Below are positions 27,242 to 35,250 of a stretch of 64,000 nucleotides of DNA, piece after piece; positions within the stretch are counted from its first letter, which is position 1; every line of letters begins with the position of its first letter. The position numbers and the translations under genes were made by a program. Location: NCBI RefSeq assembly GCF_947503465.1, contig NZ_CANNDN010000001.1, positions 2,315,501 through 2,379,500 of the forward strand. The letters are read 5' to 3'. Below the pieces are notes generated by a model. It was given only the letters and a program-made list of their open reading frames with translations, made no database searches and was not told the DNA's origin. The DNA comes from an uncultured Tateyamaria sp. GTDB taxonomy: Bacteria > Pseudomonadota > Alphaproteobacteria > Rhodobacterales > Rhodobacteraceae.

Positions 27242-27892
27242 CTAGACCGGTTGAAAGTCGAGCGTCTTGCCCATGAATTGGCTCAGGCCGCCATTCTCGA
27301 TGTCCATGCGCAGCCCATGGATGCTCAGCGAACCCGCGTTCACCCGCTCTTCGACAAAGGGGAAGGACATGAGGTTTTCCATCGACGTGACAACGGCCAG
27401 CTGTTCCAGCCGCTCGGCCTTGGTTTCAGGCACGGACATGTCGGCGACCTCGGGGAATTTCGGACGCAGGATATCCATCCAGCGACCAACGAAACTGCCC
27501 TTCTCCTCCAGCTCCGGCGCGCGGCCTTCACACATGTCGATACAGCCCTGTACGCCCCCGCAGCGCGAATGACCCAGCACCACCAGATGGGCGACCTTCA
27601 GCACGGTGACGGCATATTCGACGGCCGCAGACGTGCCGTGATGTTCACCATCCGGCTCATATGGCGGCACCAGATTGGCAATGTTGCGATGGACAAAGAA
27701 TTCACCCTGATCGGCCCCGAAGATCGACGTGACATTCACCCGGCTGTCACAGCAGGAAATGATCATCGCGCGCGGGCGTTGTCCTTCGGTGGCCAGCCGT
27801 TGGTACCAGGCGCTGTTTTCGGCATAGGTCGTCGCCTTCCACCCCTGATAGCGCTGCAAAAGAAAGCTGGGAAGTGGCTTCATCCTGTGCAT
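27242..27892 (-). CDS. beta-type carbonic anhydrase
   Basis: This 216-residue beta-carbonic anhydrase interconverts CO2 and bicarbonate in the cytoplasm. Zinc ligands are visible as CCDSR (C47, with D49 and R51) and GHSRCGG (H108, C111). The conserved FFVHRNIANLV and SAAVEYAVTVLKV segments are present. I chose the ATG at 27892, which has GGGGA 6 nt upstream; an ATG three codons later has poorer spacing. It is the first gene of a three-gene cluster with sbtA (24-bp gap) and sbtB. Confidence 0.93.
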   Translation of the reverse strand: MHRMKPLPSFLLQRYQGWKATTYAENSAWYQRLATEGQRPRAMIISCCDSRVNVTSIFGADQGEFFVHRNIANLVPPYEPDGEHHGTSAAVEYAVTVLKVAHLVVLGHSRCGGVQGCIDMCEGRAPELEEKGSFVGRWMDILRPKFPEVADMSVPETKAERLEQLAVVTSMENLMSFPFVEERVNAGSLSIHGLRMDIENGGLSQFMGKTLDFQPV

Positions 27893-28067
27893 GGTGCGTC
27901 CCCGGTCTGCCTGTCCTCGTGTCCGTTGAACGCGGTGATTATCCCCATTTGTCACCAAATTCGAGCGAAAAGACCGCCCCGGCATAAGGATTTGGGAAGG
28001 GTCTGTGATCTATCACCCGATCAAGCCGTGGGGGCGGACCGACTTTTGGGTGAGTAGAGGTGACGTT

Positions 28068-28448
28068 TTGTCAACAGTAACACAGATTCAGCTGCACGAA
28101 CCCGTGCAGGTCAACCATGACCGCTTGAATTCCCTGTACGGGGAAATGGACCCGGCCAGTGCAGAGGACGTGGTGTGCCGCGCGATGGAAGAGTTGGCCC
28201 TGCGCATGGCGCATTGCGATCGCCTGTATCGCAAGGGCGACCTGGACGAATTGCGCCGGTCGGCCAAATCCCTGATCGCCATTGCGGACCAGATCGGCAT
28301 GGACGTGCTGGCCCGCGTGGCGAACGACGTCGTCACCTGTTCCGAATACCGCGATCAGGTCGCGCTGGCCGCCACGCTGGGCCGTCTGCTGCGCACGGGC
28401 GAAGGGTCGTTGACCGCCATTTGGGACTTGCAGGATATCAAGATCTGA
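28068..28448 (+). CDS. conserved all-helical hypothetical protein
   Basis: This 126-residue protein starts at a TTG with AGAGGTG upstream, giving MSTVTQIQLHEPVQVNHDRL. It is predicted mostly helical, with a pattern (EDVVCRAMEELALRMAHCDR, then LIAIADQIGMDVLARVANDV) reminiscent of Hpt-like four-helix proteins. His residues are present, but no clear phosphotransfer motif (HxxKG) is visible. I recall similar proteins in Rhodobacterales but cannot name a family. It is divergent from the carbonic anhydrase gene and upstream of the aminopeptidase. Confidence 0.7.
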   Translation: MSTVTQIQLHEPVQVNHDRLNSLYGEMDPASAEDVVCRAMEELALRMAHCDRLYRKGDLDELRRSAKSLIAIADQIGMDVLARVANDVVTCSEYRDQVALAATLGRLLRTGEGSLTAIWDLQDIKI

Positions 28449-28520
28449 CGCCCGGGCGCCCTTGCGGTGATGCGCAAACAGACTAGGGTCGGCCCCATCT
28501 GACATCGCAGGATCTCTCCC

Positions 28521-29891
28521 ATGACGCTACGCTTTGCCACCCCGGATGACGCGACCCGAACCGTTCATGTGCTGGACGACACAAGCGCGCAAACATGGCT
28601 GGAAACGCAGCCGGACGCGGAACGGGACTGGGCACAGGCGCACGGGTTCTCCGGGGCCCTGGGTCAGGCGCTGTTGTTGCCCGGCGGCGACGTGGCCGTG
28701 ATCGGCTACGGCAATGCGGCAACCCGTGCACGGGGGCGGTTCCACCTCGCGGCCGGCGCCGCAAAGCTGCCCGCTGGGACATACCGCCTCGCGACCGACT
28801 TGCCCCCGGCCACATTGGAAACCGAAGCCTTGGGTTGGCTGCTCTCCGGCTACCGGTTCGACCGCTACAAGGATCAGCCGGCCATGGGCGCCAAACTGGT
28901 CGCACCGGACGGGATCGACCCCGCGCGGGTCGAGGCGATTGCCCAGGGCGAGGCGCTCACGCGCACCCTGATCAACACGCCCGCCTCGGACATGGGACCG
29001 CCCGACCTTGAACGGGCGGCACAAGACCTCGCACATCAGTTTGACGCCACCATTGCCGTGATCACCGGCGACGACCTCCTGGCGCAGAACTTCCCGATGA
29101 TCCACACGGTGGGCCGCGCGGCTGACAGGGCCCCGCGCCTCATCGATCTCACGTGGGGCACAACCGGCCCGAAACTGACGCTGGTGGGCAAGGGGGTCTG
29201 CTTTGATACCGGGGGTCTCAACCTCAAACCCGGCGCTTCGATGGGGCTGATGAAAAAGGATATGGGTGGCTCTGCCGCTGTCCTTGGCCTGGCCCACATG
29301 ATCATGTCGACCGGACTGCAGGTCCAGTTGCGCGTTCTGATCCCGGCGGTGGAAAACAGCGTCTCGGGCAATGCGTTCCGCCCGCAGGATATCCTGACCA
29401 GCCGCAAGGGCCTCACGGTCGAAATCAACAACACCGATGCCGAAGGACGGCTGGTGCTGGCCGATGCGCTGGCCCTTGCCGACGAAGGCCACCCCGATCT
29501 GATCATCTCGATGGCGACGCTGACCGGTGCCGCCCGGGTCGCTGTCGGCCCGGACCTTGCACCGTACTACACGGATGACGGGGCGCTGGCGGATGCGTTG
29601 GAAACGGCGGCGACGGCCACGGCGGACCCCGTCTGGCGAATGCCCTTCCACACGCCCTACGAGGCGATGATCGAACCCGGCATAGCCGATCTCGACAATG
29701 CACCCAAAGGCGGGTTCGCCGGTTCGATCACGGCGGCCCTGTTCCTGCGCCGTTTCGTCGACACGGCGCCCTATGTGCATTTCGACATTTACGGCTGGCA
29801 ACCGTCCGACGCACCGGCCCGGGCCAAGGGCGGCGTTGGCCAGGGCACGCGTGCCGTGCTGGACGCGTTGCCAAAGATGCTGAACCTGTGA
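28521..29891 (+). CDS. leucyl aminopeptidase (M17) family protein
   Basis: This 456-residue M17 cytosolic metallo-aminopeptidase has an intact catalytic domain: [15 protein letters not shown] (K224, D229), the metal-binding MKKDMGG (K245, D247), and the signature [14 protein letters not shown] (residues 304-317). The N-terminal domain is short and divergent, which suggests the PepB-like or second aminopeptidase paralog common in alphaproteobacteria. It releases N-terminal residues from peptides. Its stop overlaps the start of the NlpC/P60 gene by 4 bp (GTGA), a conserved pairing of two peptide-cleaving enzymes. Confidence 0.92.
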   Translation: MTLRFATPDDATRTVHVLDDTSAQTWLETQPDAERDWAQAHGFSGALGQALLLPGGDVAVIGYGNAATRARGRFHLAAGAAKLPAGTYRLATDLPPATLETEALGWLLSGYRFDRYKDQPAMGAKLVAPDGIDPARVEAIAQGEALTRTLINTPASDMGPPDLERAAQDLAHQFDATIAVITGDDLLAQNFPMIHTVGRAADRAPRLIDLTWGTTGPKLTLVGKGVCFDTGGLNLKPGASMGLMKKDMGGSAAVLGLAHMIMSTGLQVQLRVLIPAVENSVSGNAFRPQDILTSRKGLTVEINNTDAEGRLVLADALALADEGHPDLIISMATLTGAARVAVGPDLAPYYTDDGALADALETAATATADPVWRMPFHTPYEAMIEPGIADLDNAPKGGFAGSITAALFLRRFVDTAPYVHFDIYGWQPSDAPARAKGGVGQGTRAVLDALPKMLNL

Positions 29892-30658
29892 TCGACCGCA
29901 GAACAACACCGGACCCGCACCTGGTGGATGGGACCACGCCGGGCCAGGTCATCGCGCCCCACGTGGACTTGCTGGCACGTCCGCATGGGGCGCGGGACAG
30001 GCAACTCATCGCCGGGGCCAAGGTCACCGTGCTCGGGCACACGGACGGCCATGCCTATATCCGCGCGGACCTGGATGGCTATGTCGGTTTTGTCGCTCTG
30101 GCGGCCATCGGACCCGTGACCGATCACACGCATATGGTCACGGCAGCCGCCGCGCACGCGTATCGCGATGCAAGCATCAAGTCCCCGGAAACCGCGGCGC
30201 TCAGCTTTGGCGCGCGTCTGACGGCGCGCGCGGATACGCCGGACTTCATCGAAACGGCGTTCGGTCACATCCCCAAGGCCCACATATCCAGCCTGCCCTG
30301 CACCGCAGACGCCATCCAGACCGCGCGGCTGTTTCTGGGCACGCCCTACCTCTGGGGCGGAAACACACGCGCGGGCATCGACTGCTCTGGCCTGACGCAG
30401 ATCGCGCTGACGGCTGCGGGCACAACCTGCCCCGGCGACAGCGACCAACAGCAAGCGGCATTTGAGGATGCCACGGGCACCTGTGCGCCCGGCGACCTGC
30501 TGTTCTGGAAAGGACATGTGGCGTTGGTCACGTCGCACACACACATGATCCACGCCAATGCATTCCACATGTCGGTGGTCGAAGAACCCATCGACACCGC
30601 CACCGTCCGCATCGCGGAAAAAGGCGGCGGCCCCATCACCGGCCACAAACGGCCCTGA
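29888..30658 (+). CDS. NlpC/P60 family cell-wall peptidase
   Basis: This 256-residue protein has two SH3-like regions (about residues 20-75 and 80-135) and a C-terminal NlpC/P60 cysteine-peptidase domain. The catalytic Cys is in GIDCSGLTQ (C166), the His in WKGHVALV (H210), and a third polar residue is in MIHANAF. There is no signal peptide, so it may act on recycled peptides such as gamma-D-Glu-diaminopimelate links in the cytoplasm. The GTG start overlaps the aminopeptidase stop. A dispersed repeat follows immediately. Confidence 0.9.
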   Translation: MIDRRTTPDPHLVDGTTPGQVIAPHVDLLARPHGARDRQLIAGAKVTVLGHTDGHAYIRADLDGYVGFVALAAIGPVTDHTHMVTAAAAHAYRDASIKSPETAALSFGARLTARADTPDFIETAFGHIPKAHISSLPCTADAIQTARLFLGTPYLWGGNTRAGIDCSGLTQIALTAAGTTCPGDSDQQQAAFEDATGTCAPGDLLFWKGHVALVTSHTHMIHANAFHMSVVEEPIDTATVRIAEKGGGPITGHKRP

Positions 30659-30660
30659 TA

Positions 30661-30712
30661 CCTTCTTCTGGCCAAAAATACTTCGGGGAGCTCGAGGGGC
30701 AGGGCCCCTCGT
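30661..30712 (+). repeat. dispersed intergenic repeat, copy 4 (CTTCGGGG plus hairpin type)
   Basis: The leader CTTCTTCTGGCCAAAAATAC and CTTCGGGG are followed by the hairpin GAGGGGC-AGG-GCCCCTC, starting 2 nt after the NlpC/P60 stop. A related distal element, GCGTGCGCGTCAGC, lies at about 30729. Confidence 0.7.
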
Positions 30713-30747
30713 CAGCACATATGAATCGCGTGCGCGTCAGCGCTCAA

Positions 30748-31095
30748 TCACTCGACCGCCCGGATCAGCTTGCGCTCCAGAACGCGCAGCACGGTCTTCA
30801 GATCCTGCCCCCGGCGCAGCACTTGGCCGTCAACCCCAATGACGGCATACATGCCTTGCTTGCCACGCAGTTTCGGTCGCTTTTCGATCCGGTAGATCGG
30901 ATGTTCGGCCGTGCGGCGAAACACCGAAAACACCGCCACATCACGCAGACAGGATATGCCGTAGTCCCGCCACTCACCCGCGGCCACCATTCGTCCGTAC
31001 AGCGACAGGATCACCGACAACTCGGTCCGGTGAAAAGCGACCTGAGGGCTTGGCATTTCGCGCAGGTTTGAAGGAGGAGGCGTGTGGAACGTCAT
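30748..31095 (-). CDS. DUF2794 domain-containing protein
   Basis: This 115-residue protein matches DUF2794 across its length: VILSLYGRMVAAGEWRDYGI, then AVFSVFRRTAEHPIYRIEKR and DLKTVLRVLERKL. The family is alphaproteobacterial, soluble and of unknown function. The ATG at 31095 gives the usual family length. The 5' end lies near the divergent paaI gene, leaving a 115-bp shared promoter region. Convergent with the NlpC/P60 gene. Confidence 0.88.
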   Translation of the reverse strand: MTFHTPPPSNLREMPSPQVAFHRTELSVILSLYGRMVAAGEWRDYGISCLRDVAVFSVFRRTAEHPIYRIEKRPKLRGKQGMYAVIGVDGQVLRRGQDLKTVLRVLERKLIRAVE

Positions 31096-31210
31096 GGTGC
31101 CACAGTCGCGCGGGCCGCCCACAATTTCAAGAGCCATGCCAACGCGCTTGAACATGTTACAGAACAACGGCAAGATCGCGCCAGTCTGAAACGCATGGGG
31201 AGGATGCCGG

Positions 31211-31645
31211 ATGACCCCCGAAGAGCGCGCCCAGCGCTGCGCCGACGCCATGTGGGCGACAGATCAGGCCAGCCAGGCGCTGGGCATGCGGATCGTTCAG
31301 GTGGGGCCAGGCACGGCCACCCTGACCATGCAGGTGCGCAAACACATGCTGAACGGGCACGGTATCTGTCATGGGGGCATGATCTTTTCCCTCGCCGACA
31401 GCGCCTTTGCGTTTGCTTGCAACACATACAACCAACTGGCAGTCGCCCAGACGAACCAGATCACCTACATAACGCCCGGCCAGCCGGACGAAGTGCTTAC
31501 AGCCACGGCCACCGAAATTGCGCGCCACCGGCGCTCCGGCACATATGATGTGGTCGTTACCGGCGACGATGATCGCCAGATCGCGCTCTTTCGTGGCCTG
31601 TCACGCACCGTTTCAGGCACCCATTTCGACGAGGAAGCAGAATGA
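31211..31645 (+). CDS. paaI: hydroxyphenylacetyl-CoA thioesterase
   Basis: This 144-residue hotdog-fold thioesterase hydrolyses stalled aryl-CoA intermediates in the phenylacetate pathway. It carries the PaaI pattern NGHGICHGGMIFSLADSAFA (residues 48-67), with the catalytic acidic residue in LADSAFAF, and a conserved NQITYITPGQPDEVL. GGAGG lies 6 nt before the ATG. Its stop overlaps the start of paaK by 4 bp, so the pair is an operon. The other paa genes are not in this window. Confidence 0.92.
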   Translation: MTPEERAQRCADAMWATDQASQALGMRIVQVGPGTATLTMQVRKHMLNGHGICHGGMIFSLADSAFAFACNTYNQLAVAQTNQITYITPGQPDEVLTATATEIARHRRSGTYDVVVTGDDDRQIALFRGLSRTVSGTHFDEEAE

Positions 31646-32919
31646 AAGACCTCACACCCGCACGCGACACGCTTGATCCAATCGAAATCGCCAGCCGCGA
31701 CGAAATCGAAGCGGTCCAGCTTGAGCGGCTGAAATGGTCGCTGACACACGCCTACAGGAACGTGCCGCATTACACGGCCGCTTTTGACGCGGCGGGCGTG
31801 CACCCGGATGATGTGCGCACCCTCGCCGACCTTGCCAAATTCCCCTTCACAACCAAACAGGACCTGCGCGCCAATTATCCGTTTGGCATGTTCGCCGTCC
31901 CGCGCAACCAGGTAAAGCGCATCCACGCATCCTCGGGCACGACGGGCCAGCCCACCGTCGTCGGCTACACCGAAACGGACCTTGCAAATTGGGGGCAGGT
32001 CGTCGCGCGCTCCCTGCGCGCCGCTGGCCTGCAACCGGGCGACCTTCTGCACAACGCCTATGGCTACGGCCTGTTTACCGGGGGCCTCGGCATCCATCTG
32101 GGTGCAGACGCGCTGGGGCTGACCACCATCCCGATCTCGGGCGGCATGACCCCGCGCCAGGTCCGCCTGATCGAGGACTTCAAACCCAAGGGGATCACGG
32201 TGACCCCGTCCTATGCCCTGTCCGTGCTGGACGAATTCAACGCCCAAGGGATCGACCCGCGCGCCTCGTCGCTCGAGGTTGGGATCTTTGGCGCCGAACC
32301 CTGGACCAACGCGATGCGCGTCGAAATCGAACAGGCCTTCGACATGCACGCCGTCGATATCTACGGCCTGTCCGAGGTCATCGGCCCCGGCGTGTCCATG
32401 GAATGTGTCGAGACCAAGGACGGCCTGCATATCTGGGAAGACCACTTTTTCCCCGAAATCATCGACCCTGAAACGGGGCAACCCGTCGCAGACGGCGCGA
32501 TGGGCGAATTGGTATTCACCTCGCTCACCAAGGAGGCGTTTCCCATCATCCGCTACCGCACCCGCGACCTGACCCGGCTTTTGCCGGGCACCGCGCGCAG
32601 CATGCGCCGGATGGAAAAGGTGACCGGGCGCAGCGACGACATGATCATCCTGCGTGGCGTCAACGTCTTTCCCACCCAGATCGAAGAATGCCTGATGGCC
32701 ACGCCCGGCCTTGCCCCGCATTTTCAGATCGAACTGACCAAACCCGACCGCATGGATCAGATGCGCGTGCTGTGCGAGGGGACGGACCCGGCCGCCGGTG
32801 CCGCGCTGGCCGCCCGGATCAAGGACAGTATCGGCATCTCGGTCCAGGTGACGGTGGGCACCGAAGGGTCTGTTGCCAGATCGCAGGGCAAGGCCGTGCG
32901 GATCATCGACAGACGCTGA
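31642..32919 (+). CDS. paaK: phenylacetate-CoA ligase
   Basis: PaaK activates phenylacetate to phenylacetyl-CoA with ATP, the entry step of aerobic phenylacetate catabolism. The 425-residue protein has the P-loop-like SSGTTGQPTVVGYT, the conserved IYGLSEVIGPGV, a YRTRDLTRL motif with adenylate-contacting Arg/Asp, and the C-terminal DDMIILRGVNVFPTQIEE. Length and order match PaaK. The start overlaps paaI (ATGA). It is convergent with the secreted CXXCH protein, separated by that gene's terminator. Confidence 0.95.
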   Translation: MKDLTPARDTLDPIEIASRDEIEAVQLERLKWSLTHAYRNVPHYTAAFDAAGVHPDDVRTLADLAKFPFTTKQDLRANYPFGMFAVPRNQVKRIHASSGTTGQPTVVGYTETDLANWGQVVARSLRAAGLQPGDLLHNAYGYGLFTGGLGIHLGADALGLTTIPISGGMTPRQVRLIEDFKPKGITVTPSYALSVLDEFNAQGIDPRASSLEVGIFGAEPWTNAMRVEIEQAFDMHAVDIYGLSEVIGPGVSMECVETKDGLHIWEDHFFPEIIDPETGQPVADGAMGELVFTSLTKEAFPIIRYRTRDLTRLLPGTARSMRRMEKVTGRSDDMIILRGVNVFPTQIEECLMATPGLAPHFQIELTKPDRMDQMRVLCEGTDPAAGAALAARIKDSIGISVQVTVGTEGSVARSQGKAVRIIDRR

Positions 32920-32921
32920 GC

Positions 32922-32949
32922 AAAAAAAAAAGGGGACCCGAAGGCCCCC
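32922..32949 (-). terminator. Rho-independent terminator with UUCG loop
   Basis: On the minus strand the stem GGGGGCC/GGTCCCC closes a TTCG tetraloop and runs into ten U. It ends the leftward transcript of the secreted CXXCH protein, just past the paaK stop. Confidence 0.92.
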
Positions 32950-32974
32950 TTCCAGTTCCTGAGTGGTGAGGGTT

Positions 32975-34861
32975 CTATTGGTTTTTGCCAACCGACGTGA
33001 TCGACCCGAAGATATGGCTCACACCAAACTTCCATCCGGGGGTGGTCTCGCTCGACTTCGACACGGCATGGCAGGAAAAGCAGCCCGCCGTATTCATGGT
33101 GGTGCCAAAGGTCTGGGTGAACGTCTCAAGCGTGGCGTTCTCCATCGCGGGCGTGCCCGAGATGTTCAGATCCGGCGGGCTGTCGGAATAGGTCGGAAAC
33201 GCCCCCTTCGTGCCCCAGCTTGACCCGGTCAGGATGTAATTCAGACGCGGATCCTTGGGCGCATCAACCCCAACGGTGCTGTAAAACCCTTTCAGCGCGT
33301 TCAACACCTGGATGTTGTTCGAAATCATCTCTGAATTCGTGGCCGCACTTGACGCATCCGCGGTGCTGCCCCACGGGCTGAGACGCATGACATTTGTCGG
33401 CGTATCCAGCGCGCCCGTGTTGCCCGACGCCTTCGTGATGATCGGCGCGTCGCCAGAGCCTGATTTCGGACCAACGAATTGACCAAATTCCTGGTTCAAA
33501 CCGGCCATCGACCCGTCCGCAAACAACCACGCCTGTGCATCCGCCATCAACGTGTCGGCATGCACCTTCATGGCACCGCCCGCATCGGTGTAGGCATAGG
33601 CGGTGTTGGGCGCATTGTTGTAATGCTCGAACGTGGCCCAGATCATCTCTGGATGCCCCTTCACGGACCCCACGACGTGCAACCCGACCAGGGCAACCGT
33701 GGCCTCCGTGCTGCCCGTTTGGCTCATCGAACCGTCCGCATTGGTGGTGTAGGTGGGCAGGCTCGCCTGGCTCAGCAGGTAACCGGACGTATCGGCCAGC
33801 GCATAGGCAGGAACCCATGCCGCCTTCAGCTCCATCGCCATGGACAGGTAGTCAATGGCCATCTCAAGGCTGGGAATGGTCGCGCCGCTCTGGGCCGCGA
33901 CAAGTGTCTTGGCCTTTTCGATATCGTCCGCGTTGCCACCGATCGCACCGGCGATGACGGGCCCCAGCTCGGACTCGGCTGCCTCAAAGGCCGCGATGAT
34001 CTCTTTGATCACGTCCTCGGCCACGACATCCAGACAGAAGGACAGCAGGAACATTGCGTTCAACGCGCCCTGTTCGCCCGAAGTCGAGGCATAGTCATTC
34101 ACCAGCCCGTAGATCAGCGCCTGACAGATCGAAGTGTGATCCGCCGGAAACTCCTCGAACGTGGTCGACGACGGCTCTGCCAGTTTTTGCGCCCGAACAT
34201 AGCCAAAGGGGCGGTTGGTATGGACGCTGTAGTAAACCAGCGGCGCGGGATCATCCGCGGTTGGTTGTGTGGCCGGCGTCAGAAACAGAACCCCGTCGCT
34301 GCCCGCCTGTGCAACCGTGTCGTTCACCTGGTCGGTCTTCGATCCGCGTGCCAGTCCCGTCGTGACCCCTGCGCCCTGCACCTCAAGGCTGTCGCCATCC
34401 AGACGATAGAAGAACTCGCTCGAAAAGACATAGCTAGGGTCGTCACCGGGCTGTTCGTTCGGGAAGGTGCACGCCTGACCCGCCTGGCACAGATCATCCG
34501 TCACGGTCGATGTCAGCCACAGGAACATCTGCGACGACCATTTGAAGAACGAACAATTGGTGTTTTCGTTGGCGTAGTCGCCGCTCAGGTTCTCGGTGAA
34601 ATTCGGACCGTCCGCCGGAAAGACGTACACCATGCCCGATGTCTTGTCATAGGCCGGGCCAACCGGTCCGTCGCCGACGATCCTGGCCGCCAGTGATCCT
34701 TCGGGGAACGTGATCTTGGCCCAGTCGGTGTTGAATGTGTCCTGATCCAATGTGCAGCTCATCGCGGTGTCGGAGGGCAACACGGCGGATGGGTCCGCAT
34801 GGGCAAGGGTGGCTGATGCAGCCACAAGGGCCGCGCTTCGAAATAGGATTTTGTGTAACAT
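32975..34861 (-). CDS. large secreted protein with a single CXXCH haem-binding motif
   Basis: This 628-residue protein starts with a signal peptide (ALVAASATLAHA, cleaved before DPSAV). Its only CXXCH motif is CFSCH at about residues 594-598, thirty residues from the C-terminus, so it may hold one covalent c-type haem in the periplasm. An uncommon central region includes VVGSVKGHPEMIWATFEHYNNAP and a helical stretch around residues 265-340. I do not recognise the main fold. It has GAGGAAAAG before the ATG and its own terminator, so it is a single-gene unit. An electron-transfer or oxidase role is conceivable but unsupported. Confidence 0.75.
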   Translation of the reverse strand: MLHKILFRSAALVAASATLAHADPSAVLPSDTAMSCTLDQDTFNTDWAKITFPEGSLAARIVGDGPVGPAYDKTSGMVYVFPADGPNFTENLSGDYANENTNCSFFKWSSQMFLWLTSTVTDDLCQAGQACTFPNEQPGDDPSYVFSSEFFYRLDGDSLEVQGAGVTTGLARGSKTDQVNDTVAQAGSDGVLFLTPATQPTADDPAPLVYYSVHTNRPFGYVRAQKLAEPSSTTFEEFPADHTSICQALIYGLVNDYASTSGEQGALNAMFLLSFCLDVVAEDVIKEIIAAFEAAESELGPVIAGAIGGNADDIEKAKTLVAAQSGATIPSLEMAIDYLSMAMELKAAWVPAYALADTSGYLLSQASLPTYTTNADGSMSQTGSTEATVALVGLHVVGSVKGHPEMIWATFEHYNNAPNTAYAYTDAGGAMKVHADTLMADAQAWLFADGSMAGLNQEFGQFVGPKSGSGDAPIITKASGNTGALDTPTNVMRLSPWGSTADASSAATNSEMISNNIQVLNALKGFYSTVGVDAPKDPRLNYILTGSSWGTKGAFPTYSDSPPDLNISGTPAMENATLETFTQTFGTTMNTAGCFSCHAVSKSSETTPGWKFGVSHIFGSITSVGKNQ

Positions 34862-35081
34862 CTTTTCCTCAATTGCTCGATAATCCGTGCCCGTATGGAA
34901 TATCCACTCAGGGTTGAAATCAACTCTAAAGAGCGGCGCTGTTACCTCATATTTTTATTGCTTTTGTGCAGCCGTTATGCCTACCAATACGGGAAGTCGT
35001 CTTTGGCTGCATGTCTTGCTGCGGTCTAGTTTTCTATGGCGACCAGCGTTAAGGTTTCGGTAACAAACCGGACCGTTCGCC

Positions 35082-35192
35082 CCGTTAACCCCTGCCATTT
35101 GACCATTTCGGGGTACGACCGGTGCACAGGGTGTGTACAGGCTGTGTACGGGTTGTGACCAGGCCAACCGCCTTGTTTGCAGGGGTTAACGG
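35082..35192. repeat. 14-bp inverted repeats flanking a repeat array
   Basis: CCGTTAACCCCTGC (35082-35095) and its perfect reverse complement GCAGGGGTTAACGG (35179-35192) enclose 83 bp. Inside lie four 11-bp direct repeats. Each arm contains GTTAAC. The layout recalls protein-binding loci with iterons, but no replication or partition gene is adjacent. Confidence 0.7.
35122..35165. repeat. four tandem 11-bp repeats
   Basis: The units are GTGCACAGGGT, GTGTACAGGCT, GTGTACGGGTT and GTGACCAGGCC, in perfect 11-bp phase (about one helical turn). Conservation declines from left to right. Confidence 0.75.
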
Positions 35193-35250
35193 CCCTGTTT
35201 CGATCGGACCCTGTCGCACGGCCTGCAGGTGTTGCGCGTACGGTGCCCCG

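Larger units (their letters stand above)
34862..35250. other. repeat-rich intergenic region between imuB and the secreted CXXCH protein
   Basis: This gap of 389 bp has no credible ORF. The left part (34862-35040) is AT-richer and includes the upstream region of the secreted protein. The right part holds a 14-bp inverted repeat and four 11-bp tandem repeats, listed separately. The imuB stop follows at 35251. Confidence 0.7.

Noticed and set aside
32932-32949. The GGGGACC/GGCCCCC hairpin as a paaK terminator
   Set aside because: The poly-U side exists only on the minus strand; on the plus strand it is preceded by A and followed by TTCC.
31465-32991. A 508-codon open frame antisense to paaK
   Set aside because: Low-complexity His/Gly/Arg composition and no motifs; paaK on the other strand is unambiguous.
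35122-35165. The 11-bp tandem array as a CRISPR
   Set aside because: Units are contiguous, with no spacers and no cas genes nearby.
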